Assembly: GCA_025331565.1 (NCBI GenBank)
Contig: JAFREQ010000040.1
Span: forward strand, 2,745,501-2,809,500
Source of the DNA: Holacanthus passer
Lineage: Eukaryota; Chordata; Actinopteri; Pomacanthidae
Length of the DNA stretch: 64,000 bases
Direction of reading: 5' to 3'
Numbering within the stretch: the first letter of the stretch is position 1; each line of letters begins with the position of its first letter. A model generated the notes under the pieces. The model was not told the origin of the DNA. It saw nothing but the letters and a program-made list of their open reading frames with translations, and did not search any database. The position numbers and the translations under genes are program-made. Positions 53,266 to 64,000 of this stretch are shown piece by piece.

Positions 53266-53727
53266 TGATTCCAAAAAGGTTGGGAGGCCATGTAAAACAG
53301 AATGTGATAATTTGCTAATCCCTTTTGACGTATACTCAATTGAAAACAGTACAAAGACAATATATTGATTGTTGTAAATATCTGCTTATTCTGAATTCAA
53401 ACAAGTTGGGACAGGAGCAACAAAAGACTGTGAAAGTTGTAGACTGATCCAAAAACACCTGTTTGGATCATTCCACAGGTAAACAGGTTCATTGGTAACA
53501 GGTGATAGTATCATGATTGGGTCTGAAAGGTTCATCCTGGAAAGACTCAGTGGTTCACAAGCGAGGATGGAGAGAGGTTCAACACTTTGTCAGACACATG
53601 GTTGTATAAATGAGATTAATACATGGACTCAGGAACATTTTGTGAAACTCAATAAACACAGTTGGATTCCAAATTATTGCATTCTGATTTTATATAAGTT
53701 TTACACAGCATCCCAGCTTTTGTAACC
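53266..53727 (+). mobile_element. non-autonomous Tc1-like transposon fossil with terminal inverted repeats
   Basis: The left end, TGATTCCAAAAAGGTTGGGA, and the right end read in reverse, TTACAAAAGCTGGGATGCTG, match over about 60 bp (through TGTAAAAC and AGAATG..ATAATTTG). Inside are CAAGTTGGGACAGGAGCAAC and the relic reading ...ARMERGSTLCQTHG, which resembles the start of a Tc1-like transposase helix-turn-helix. The rest of the transposase is deleted. A near-identical internal segment occurs at 24897-25140. Assignment to Tc1/mariner is by recognition. Confidence 0.75.
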
Positions 53728-56700
53728 ATACCAGCACGTCTCCTTTTCCCAGTAATGGAAGTGTAAAGTCGATGCTGTCACCTGAAAAGCTAATTATTAT
53801 GACTTGTTGTGACTTGACTAAAGCAAAGTTTATGTAACTGCTGGAACAGATGAGTACAAATCACTTTTAAGCATTTTTTCCATTTATGTATTTTTAGGAT
53901 TCGGGACAGCTGTAAAATGCTGACTCTCACCATGGAACACATTGAACTACAACCGAAGCCGCTTTTTTAGCTCAACCACATGACAAGGGAAGGGAAAATC
54001 ACATCTCCTAAGACGTCATCGAACTTCAATGGCACATTTTAAAAGTCAGTCACACAAAATGTGCTGGTGGCTGAAATGAAAGGACAGTACAGGACCCCAT
54101 GTGCCCCAAAAACACTCAATGAAATGTTTCCAAAGCAAAACATTTTTTTGTTCATTCTATCTTTTCAGCCACTGTGCCTCAGTCTATCCCAGAGACTCCG
54201 AGAGGCTTTTCATTATGAAACCACAAGCCCCGCTGGAATTGGACGAGAGGAACTGACAAATTTAACCCAGTCTAGCCTCTCTGGCAAGTTAATATCACGT
54301 CTTGCTTTATTATAAGTAGAGAGTGCAGCGAAGGAGTAAACACTTTGGAACGCGGTTGCCATTTCCTTTCCTCGAGCATAAATGGTAACATCACACTGCC
54401 ATGGATAGCGCCAACGTCAGAGTAAGTGCAATTGCTTTGCATTTGTCCTCATCCATTATTCAAGCGCTCCCACCCTAAGAGTCACACAGTGGTATTGTTT
54501 AGATAAATAACACCAATTATCAGTTCTGCAGGGATGGAGGAGAGCTAGAAAAATAATTAAGAGGGTATGAAGGTATTTTAATAATGCAGCGAATGGAGTG
54601 AAATAAGTGGCTGAATGTTAAATGCAGTTTAAAATATGCCTGCTCTCTTCCAAGGAAATGGCAAGTCTCCAGGGGAGAGCGGGAGCAGAAAGAGAGAGGA
54701 AGAAGGAGGGAGAAAGAGAGATGCTATGTCAATGGTTCAGCTATTTAACTACTAGAAGGTAATTTCTCTACCTTGCGGCGCCGAGTCCCTAGTGTGAGAT
54801 CCGAAGAGAGAAGCGATGTAATGCGCGGCCCATTACGGTGGCAATATGGCTGCTTGTCCTCTGTGCACTTAGTTCTCTTGAAAGCACAAACAATTACAGA
54901 AAATGACGGAATAGAAAAGATATTTTCCACTTCCACATTAGGGAATAAAGGTAAGAAAACACAGCATTTCAACGATGCTGTGCAATCGCAGCCACACTAT
55001 TTCACTGATGGAGAAGACTAGAAGAGAGAAAGGGGAGGGAGCGGTCTCCTTCTGTCTCAATGGACTCTGTTGGATGTCAGTCAAGCATCAAGATCAGACT
55101 GATTAGCAAAGACAAATTAATTACAAGTGCCATCATACTTCTCTCCTCTTTTGGCTGATACGCTGGCATTTTTATAGAAGTGAAACTGTTTAACTGGCAA
55201 CTCAGATTTTACTACAAGTAACGTGCAGCTCCAGACTGGATGAAAGTAAAACATGATTTCAAGATACCAAAACTTCACTAGATCTGCTGATACAAAGACA
55301 GCTCATACATACAATATTTTATTTTGAAAATCCCTTCAGGCAGAAGTAGGGTGTGAGATTCAAGTGAATAAACATAAGGAAGCAATAAAATATACCACAT
55401 CCTAAGCCAGCACGACACATTTTCAACTGTAAGTCTTTGCAGTAAGCGAGCGGTTTTAAATTAGACTGAAGTAAGCTGCTGATTTCAGGGAATCGATAAA
55501 TTCAGAGCGGCCTCGTGTACATACTGGGCCGAATGTGACAACACCAGCAAATGTATTTTTCTGATGGTGCACATGACAGATGGAGAGAGACCAGAGTGGA
55601 GTAGCAGTGGGGGGAGTTTGCCGGTCCTGCAGACCAGAGGCACCATGGCATGCTTCATCATCTCTGCTTTACGCTGCTGGAACAGTGGGTGTGTGGGTTG
55701 AGCTTCCAGGCCCAAGTCTTGGCACCTTTCCAGGCAAAAAGACCATCTTCAGCCGCTCTCTATCTGAGGAGAAAACTGAATGGGCTTGAAGGTCCTGCGG
55801 CATCCTATCAGAGCCAAAACAGTCGCCTTTAGCAGCTTTTTATCCCCATCGCAGGAGCAGTAGGGGAGGACTTAGCTGCAGCTATACTGTCGAACAAAAT
55901 GGCGAACCATCTGCTTTGAGTTGCAGAGGCAACATCCACAGTCAGCAGAGCAGGGCAGGGGGAAGTGAAAAAGATGGGACTGGAGATGAGCCGGGGGGGT
56001 GAGGGGTTGATGGCAGGCCGAGGGGCTTTTTCAATATCTCCACCCGGAACCATTTCCCCCATAAACTCTATCAATACTTTCAATGCCAGCAGTCAAACAC
56101 ACGTGCCAACAGACAGGAAAGCAAAGCAATGATGCCCTTAGTCGTGGCCAAAGTCCAAACACTATTAACACAGGAAGGTGGGACAGTGTAATCAATGCTG
56201 GATCCACTACGTGCAGACTAAACAAATATTTTGATGAAAAGCCGCCAAAAAGCTTCCAAGGCTTCCAAACTGTTTCACCGCTCTTTGTAATTTACTTCTT
56301 GTATTTGTCTTTCCGTTCTTTGTAGCATGTAGAGAAGCTACAAATCAGGAAGAAAAGCTTCCACAGACTAAAGATAAGCTTCAACTTTTAGGTCAAAGCC
56401 AAAGAAAAGTTAACTTTTGCCAACTAACAAGGCTGTGAGTTGCAGGCTCTGGAAAAAAGAAAAAATCTCTAATGAACACCTACAGAATGAGCTGCGTTCT
56501 CTTGATGTGTTCGGAAGTGCTCATTGACAGAAAGCTCAACAGAGCGTATGTTCCCATACATCATTAAAGTGCGGGGGAAATAAAAAATCTAACCAAACCT
56601 TGCTGAAACCGAACGTAATGAAAAGAGGGAGATGAGATGAATTTTACAACAATGGGGAATTTTGTCACTTGTATAGGAACTTTCTTGTCTTGTATTCATC

Positions 56701-59667
56701 AGTAATAAAGCGCGTGGGTCCAGACGGCTGTCGGATCTTTTTTTTTACTAAAGTTACAAAAAGTACAGCAGAACAAAATTAATTTCCCCTTAAATGCTTC
56801 TTATAGTTGCGACGGAGAACACACACATCTTTACGCCAGAATTTATTAGTGCTGAAACACTGCAGGCTTTTAACAACACAGCTGCAGAGTTAAAGAAGGA
56901 AAGGGGTGTCAGAAACCACATTACAGTGTGGGAAGTCTAATCTATCTGGGCCCGGCAGTGTGGGAGCCCCCGTTTGTCTTTGAGAAATAGGAACCGCCGC
57001 AACGGGCAACCAGTGAGAAGCAGGGAGAGGAGAGCAAGGGGCTAGAAAATGAGGTTGTCTGCTTGATAAGTATGGGCTGTTACCTCTGTCCCAAATCCAC
57101 TTTGCTCAGCAGTCATAAAAGGTTTGGGAGCCCAGCTTAAGGTGGTGCCCTGATATGCTGCCTCGCTCTCGCCCTCACTCTCACAGGAGAGACAGGACGG
57201 AGACATGGAGCCGGTGCTGTATTTCCCACCTTGAGCCCGTGTTGAAAGCGTATTTTTAGATGTTACAGGGCTTACTGTCAAGGTGAGGCATGTGTGAACT
57301 TAGGGAAAGCGTTCACAGAGCAGTAACCTGTAAAAAGTGGATGACTCACTTGTGCAACATGTGTTCGATGACAAGCGTGATTTTTTTTTCTGCAACAACC
57401 CGAATATGGCTACTACAATAGAAAACACAGTCTCTCAATGTTAAGTGTAATATCCCAGAAAAGGCAATAAAGAGGAGTGGGTGAGGGTCTGCTCTCCACA
57501 CAAAGACCCCCTGTTCTCGCCTATTCTACCCTTGGCTCAGCAGGAAGCCTCCTCCCTCATTGACCCGCTGTCTGAGAGCAGCCATATTGACGACAGTCCT
57601 TATTGAGCCGCTCTTGAGACAGAGCAGACCCCTCTCAACACCAGCCACATTTCCAACAACAGAGGCCCTTCTGTGGCTTGGACTCGAGGACAAGGAAATC
57701 CTGGACATCCTGAAGGCTAAACCCAGTTGACAGGCCTTTACAACCACTGGAAAATGGTAAGTAAACTTTAAAGAGTCATATAGATGTGAATTTTTATTAT
57801 CATGCGCGATTTTCACACGCTCTTTGTTCCTGTTGTATAATGTGTCACTGGATCTGTGGGCTGCAAGAGGAAGAAGGAAAGAAGCCGAGAGTGTGAAATC
57901 ATTAACAGCACATCAAGGATGAATGGAAGCCTTCCACGAAGGTAAAGATAGAGGCGGGGGGGTGGCAATTTGTAATGAACCTGAGCACTTCATTCTCTGT
58001 TATTTCCATCCCTCCACTGTTTGTCCTTCCACCCTCGATGTCAGGGTCGCTTTAATGACACTAATGGAACTAGTTGTCTCCGCTTCTCTCCCACACTTTC
58101 TCCTCCATTTCATCTTTATACCTCGATTCTGGGTCTCTTTCTCTTCATGTTCCCATCTCTCCAAACTCGCCCATAAAGCCCGTCTGTCAGCATGAAACAC
58201 CTCAGGGAAATAAAGATCTTGAGACCAAACGTGGAGGGACAACGTGTCTTTTATGGAAGAAGAAGACGGAGCTGCAGCTAACTTGCTTTATTTGAGGTAT
58301 GTATCTATTTGGGGAAAAAAGGAAAAAGTGTCCTTTTCTAATCAAAGCACAAGTACAGAGGTCCCCTCAAGGATTCTATTATAGAGTGGCTGCGAGTTGA
58401 GGCGGCTGGCTTGCTTCCTTTCATTTTGTTAAAATCGACATTTGGGCTCTTGACTTGGAATGAATCAAAGACGCGAAGATTTGAGTGGAGACACCTATTT
58501 CATTACCGGGTAATAGAAAAGAAAGAAAGAAGTGGGCACATCCATTAAAACAGATTAGTGTTTTCAATGCTGTGACAGACATTCATCGCTTAAAATTAGT
58601 CTGAAGAACTGTTGGTGTTCACACATTTGAGGAAAGACTGAAGACCGGGATCAACATTAAAGGCAACGTAAAGGTTATGAGTCACACTGACAAACTGAAG
58701 TGAAGCAGAGGTTGAAATACATTTTTCACTCTTTTCCCGATTTGTAACTTTGTCAGAGTTATTGTGGTCACTCAAGTATTCTTTTAAGAGTCGGTGCCAG
58801 GAACAATGCCTGACATGCCTGAGGGAGGTAGCTATGATCTGGGATACCACAACCCGCTGATTCTGGTATTCTCAGCGTTCCCCACAGCACTTGATGAAAC
58901 GAGGGGTTGAGGCCAAGTCATAAAGGGATGGACAAAATGATCGGGGCGCCGAGCGCACACTGGCTGTCCTGCGCTGGCACCCGCTCAACTGGCAGATTAA
59001 AAGAGGAAAGGATCCAATTTTTTCAGCTCGCAGTTCTCTGTCATCGTGTCTGCTCGCTGCCATTGTAAAACTCTGGAGGCCCGGAGAAAACATGACGGGG
59101 TCACAGGCGGGGCTGAGTCACTGCGACGACATCGGCTTTGGTTTCGCTGCCAGAAAATGTCATTCTAATACAAATGTCAGTCTCTCTCGAAATCAGATGA
59201 AGATAGATCCCACTCAGATGATTTGCTGGTTAATAGGATTAGTGAATGCATTGAGTGCGAGAGTCCGGAAAAAATACCAAATTTAAACAAGCATGTCCAG
59301 TGTGCAGAATTGCAAACAAGAGGGATTTTTATTCTCTTTGTTATGTAATTGCACTCTTACTATTCAGTAATGGTGACGTAGTATAACAGTAATGCATGCC
59401 TAATCCCTCTTTCACTACAACAACACACACTGACCCCTGTTTCCTGTTTGCAGTGAGAGGCTCAAGCCAAGACCACCTTGGAGGCAGGACCCTCACTGCA
59501 GACCTGAGCAGGCTTTCACTCACCAGGACCAAAACTTAAACTGTTACTGGTGAATGCATAAGCTAAAAATATTCAATGCTCTACTTTTTTGATTGCTGTG
59601 CGGACAATACAAGCAATCACTTTCAATTCTAAAAGCCTGTGACCGACATTTGTCTTTGTTTAATGCA

Positions 59668-59742
59668 TTTTATTGACTAAACGATGAACTGAAAAATTGA
59701 TCACTGAAAGCATTGAACAAATAAATGTTAGTTGAAGCACTG
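59668..59742 (-). repeat. GATTAATC-type repeat end, reverse orientation
   Basis: TTTATTGACTAAACGATGAA through AAATGTTAGTTGAAGCACTG reads as the reverse complement of the family's left end (...GCAACTAACGATTA). It is only a terminal fragment. Confidence 0.5.
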
Positions 59743-61610
59743 GGTTAAAAGAAGCCACAGTGACCTACAAAATCTAGCCAAAGCTCATTTTTATGTCCAT
59801 CCAAAGCTATGACAGATGATTACAATTAGAGAGACTGCCAGATTTTTACCACTCTTCTTACTTAAGCTTACACCAGCTCACAGGTTCCTTTTGTATGTCT
59901 CTACATGCAGTTCAAACAGCATGCTGGATGTAGAGCAGACAAATGGCTCCTCTGAAAAGCAGCGAAATTGCCCTCCAATGCTGAGTGATTCACGCTTTGC
60001 ACTCATTAGCGTGGCATTAATTTTTCATTGCCGTTTACAACAATTACATTTGGAACCAATGTTTTGAAAATACGCGTATGTAACCCAGTTATACATGTCG
60101 TCAAAATGTGTTCTTAATAATGAAATTAGTGGCTTTGCAAATACAAAACTCTTAATTAAACTTGATCCTCCTGACACTTGAAATTGGGCGAAGCTGCATT
60201 TCGTCACTATTCAACATGCCATTAAAACTGCAGTGATGTACATGTCATTGTTCTACTGGGTAAATGGGAAAAATGGTACCCCCAAAACCAAATTATCATC
60301 TTTAAACTGCATGCAACATAATCAAAAACATAAAATAAAAAAATGTGAAAGTGAAAAGGTTTAGGGAGACAAATACTAATGCAAATAAAACAATAATAAA
60401 TGAATTAATAAATAAAGCAAAAGTCACCAAAATGTGTCACATTATTACACGATTTTATCATGGAAGAAAAAATGAAACTGGCCATATTCTGTGATTTTCA
60501 CTATGACTGATCTTAAACACATGGACACATCAAACAGCACTTGAAGAATGGGATACACGACGGAGCTTCCCAACAGATAAGTGTGTCTGAGAGGGAGACG
60601 AAGATCCAGGAGGGATTGGGTAGACGGGGGAAACCTCTCTCACCTCCCCTGGTGGTGATAATTAACCAGCACTGATTGAGGCTCAAATTCCCCCTCTTAT
60701 CAGACTCCCCACGGGCCCACGTTGAAGGATTGGCCCGCTGAGACGACAGCAACACAGACGAGCATACTGTGAGAGCTGGTTTGGAGATGGTGCGTGGGTA
60801 CAGTGTGAGAGAGCGTCGAAAACACCACCTCATGGTGAATAATTGGAAAGTAAAATAGCCAGAAACAGCATGTTTCTTGGGCTAAATGGGTACCCGCCGA
60901 GCAGTCAGACTAAAGGTTAAAACCATCACTTAATGTCAGCGCTTGAGAATTGGGCTAACCTTTTCTGGTTGGTGGGGAAAGCGGGCTAAAAATCTCAGGT
61001 GCCATTATCTGCCGCTTTTTAGTAAAATGCTCTTTTAAATTGAGCTGCTAAGACGAACACTTCAAATACTGCAACACTGTCCAGTTTGAAAAACTCTGAT
61101 GTGACACTAGATTAAGAAGAGGGGAAACACACATCTCCCTATGACCCACAGGACATTACAGCATCATTCAAATGAAATATGGGAGCAGAGGAAATTTCAA
61201 AATCTTACATTCTCACTGTTTGTATGTGAAACATCAGTATAAGGTAAATAAAAGGAGGTGATGACACTCAAAATCCACTCTAAACCTTGTGGCAGTTCAG
61301 CCACGTAGGGATGTGTTATCCGACACGGTCGTAAAATCAGCGAGCAGTGGGCAAACATGACCAGGAAGTAGTCGACATACTGGGCAGATTGAGCCGAGTT
61401 CCTCCTTTCTCCATGAACGACAACAGATGAGATAGTCATCTGAGACAGGAAAGCACATTCATCTTGCCACCCACCAGCTCCACCCCGTCCCCACTAACCC
61501 TGATACTAAAGAAAATCATGTGGCTGTAATGAGATATCCTATAGATTTTTTAATGAAACACAATATTACATTCTCTTGCCCCTGGTTTTTTGCTATCATA
61601 CTCACTCACA

Positions 61611-61613
<3 letters not shown>

Positions 61614-61646
<33 letters not shown>
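61614..61646 (+). repeat. (CA)16 microsatellite
   Basis: A perfect CA run in intron 1. Confidence 0.97.
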
Positions 61647-61649
<3 letters not shown>

Positions 61650-61766
61650 GAAAGAAAATCAATATAATCCAGCATGCTTTGCAAAGTCAAACACCCAGCA
61701 ATTTATCAGCATTGGATTTCAAAGTCAGGGTCTTTGCCTATTTCGTCCTTGACTGCTGTCATTTTG

Positions 61767-61780
61767 TTTTTTTTTTTTTT
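61767..61780 (+). repeat. poly(T), 14 bases
   Basis: A homopolymer T run in intron 1. Confidence 0.9.
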
Positions 61781-64000
61781 AATCACGAGTGAAAGGAATT
61801 GAAAGGGCTGCGAACAGTCCCACACACGGTGGTAACATTTAAGTGCAGCATTTGGCGCAAAGAGCTGGGGATGAAAGTGGAGCGCACGTTGGACAAGTCT
61901 ATGAGAGGTCACATCCAGCCGTTGAGTTGATCACAGGCTCTGGCTCAGGCTCCTTTGAGCGGTCAAGTGTGGCCAATCTGCCTCTGATAAGCTCGCTGCC
62001 AATTACCAGCCCCAGACACAAAAACATTTCAAACTATCTCAAATTCCCCCCTTGTTAAGATAAGCATCTGCATGCAAATTCTGCTAATTACAACAAGGAA
62101 GCTGAGTCACCCCTTTTCAAAGTCTCAATGAACATTTACAGCCGATTACACTGGACAATTATTGCCAGATAAACATTAATGATATAATTATTTTCCTCTG
62201 AAAGAGAAAAAGTCTTGAAACTGTAATTTGCATCCTCTCCCTCACAAATGACTCAACTACAATGTCTTTCTCACCTACTCTTAAAAACACACTTATATAA
62301 GAAGTATGTATATGCAGAGCTTGTCATCCTTTGCTCTTTTTTGTTCTTTTCAGATTAAGTTGTTTGCGGCTTCAAAGTGGTCGGCGAGGAGGTGCTGTTA
62401 GCCGGCTGCTGATAAAAGAGCAGCCAGTCGCTGCATGTTCACAGCGATTTTGAGGAAACCATTTAACACAGGAGCACAGGAGAGATCAAAGCCTCTGAGC
62501 AAACACTGGGAGGGAGACTCAATTACTATTTTACTTGAAACCGGATGTTACCCCTAACCGAAAAAAACCTTAAAATAGCTCCGGACAAAATGTTCAGGGC
62601 GACTTGGAGAAGCAGGGGCTCAGGAGGCATCGCGATGTGAAGACAGTGGCGTAATGATGGTGGAGTTAAGTGTGGATCCAGGGGTTAAGTGTTTGCACCA
62701 GGGGCACAGTTAGATTACAAAATGAAGAGGCAGTGTGAAGCATAAAGGGAGGTCTCTTAGATATTATTACTGTAGTGCACAAGACTGTCAAGCTCCCTTT
62801 GAAGTCATGAAAGCATCTTCTTTTTTTCAGGATAGAGGCACTTTATTTGTAACAAAAGTACACTTGCATCACCTCCCACTTCCAGCCTGCAGACATCGAC
62901 CAATTCCCCAGTCAGTCCACAGATGCTCCAGCTAGCAGGAATAAATACCACAACAAACACACTGACCAAAACGTGTTGACAGGCAGAAAAGCAGACTGGA
63001 TTTGCCATGTTCACTTTTGTTCCAATTTAGAGTTTGAATCTAATCTTTTTCTGGGTGAGGAGGAAGATTATTTTCTACTCCCTGCATCAAGTGCAGGAAT
63101 GGTACCTGGTCTGCGTCCAACTACAGAACTGACCAGATGTACCGTCATTTGCAACGTGTTCGGAAACGACCTTTTAAAACCGGAGAGTTGACGCCGTGCC
63201 ATTTGGCAGACGGGCGCTGCCCGAGGTGACTGGTGTTAAGTTAGTGTGTAAAACTCGGGCTAAGCTGCAGAGTCCAGGATGCACAACGACTTGAGTTATT
63301 TGTGCTGATGCAATCTGCTGATCCTCTCCTTTCTTTCTCTCTCACACTCCCTTGGGACTGTCTGCTGTTTCATTCAGCAGGTCTCTTTTTTTCCGCGCAT
63401 TCATTTTCATACAGCTCGTCCGTTTCTGTTCAACCATTACGGTTCTTTGTTTGCACCTTTGTTCCACTGCAACCGGCTTTTTCCCTCCTTCATGCTCCGC
63501 CACCGAGTGTGCGGCCCGCGCCGGTCTCTGAGGGTGCAACTACAACAAAGGAGCTTGGAGGATGTTGTGGCGCTGGTGGCGTGAACGGGAGGTGAAGTAC
63601 GGCATAAATAACACCCCTTAACAAAGCAGCGCATCGTCACACATCCTCACAAAAACTGCATTCTCGGTCACAGAGGCTGATTTTGACGTAAATACATGCA
63701 TGTGACCTGCGCTGATACCCATTTTACACTGCAGCATGAAAGGCCCTTTTTTCCCCACACTCATTACGGAGTGAGCTTATCTCTGCTCTCAGTCCCGTCG
63801 GCTCGGACAGCAGGAGCTGCCCGGGCTGCTGTGGATGCTAATGCAGATCATATTGCAGGTGAGGAAGAGGCGCAGTGATGTGGCAACAAGACAGAGTAAT
63901 GGGTTTTTTTGTTGTGCAGTCAATACATCAGGAAAAAATCCAGCAGGACACGGCAAGGTGAATGTCACTCACTGCGTGTTTGTGTGCGCTTCTCAAGAGA

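Larger units (their letters stand above)
53062..64000 (-). other. neo1 intron 1 (partial)
   Basis: This stretch lies 5' of the Ig1 exon. I looked on the minus strand for a Met-initiated signal-peptide exon ending in a phase 1 donor and found none that convinces, so exon 1 is probably above 64000. It carries one complete transposon copy (53266-53727), a CA tract, and two exon-like intervals on the plus strand (see findings). Confidence 0.75.

Noticed and set aside
62805..63014. Minus-strand frame with a hydrophobic stretch (SVFVVVFIPA) as neo1 signal-peptide exon
   Set aside because: It has no phase 1 consensus donor after the hydrophobic segment, no CpG island and no homology to known neogenin starts.

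Overview
The window is vertebrate nuclear DNA, most likely from a ray-finned (teleost, probably percomorph) fish. The evidence is interrupted exons with consensus GT/AG borders, very long introns, many (GT)n/(CA)n microsatellites, and interspersed repeats that I recognise as common in fish genomes. There is no bacterial gene organisation, rRNA, CRISPR array or operon.

Only one protein-coding gene can be supported. It is the amino-terminal ectodomain of neogenin (neo1), on the minus strand, running from high to low coordinates. Six consecutive exons are present: Ig1 (52738-53061), Ig2 (24449-24724), Ig3 first half (23103-23250), Ig3 second half (12350-12486), Ig4 first half (1285-1439) and Ig4 second half (1026-1146). 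They join in frame, with splice phases 1,1,2,1,0,1, and total 1161 bp (387 codons). The signal-peptide exon should lie beyond 64000. The fibronectin type III, transmembrane and cytoplasmic exons should lie below position 1. Neogenin and its paralogue DCC are cell-surface receptors for netrins; neogenin also binds RGM proteins. Residues such as YAHESMDI and [20 protein letters not shown] favour neogenin over DCC. Fish often carry two copies (neo1a, neo1b), and the window does not show which this is.

Layout: 1-1025 is the start of intron 7. Intron 6 is only 138 bp. Intron 5 (10.9 kb) holds a fish repeat with inverted ends at 3852-4380 and several GT tracts. Intron 4 (10.6 kb) holds the 3' end of a LINE (13277-13695). 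Intron 3 is 1.2 kb. Intron 2 (28 kb) holds two sister copies or parts of a Tc1-like transposon fossil, a second LINE remnant, copies of a palindromic GATTAATC-type element and two CpG-dense patches. From 53062 to the end is intron 1, which holds a complete non-autonomous transposon copy at 53266-53727. Nothing here looks like a new multi-gene system. The most useful leads are the unexplained CpG-dense patches, two exon-like intervals on the opposite strand, and the transposon fossils.

Family names for repeats come from recognition, not from a database search.
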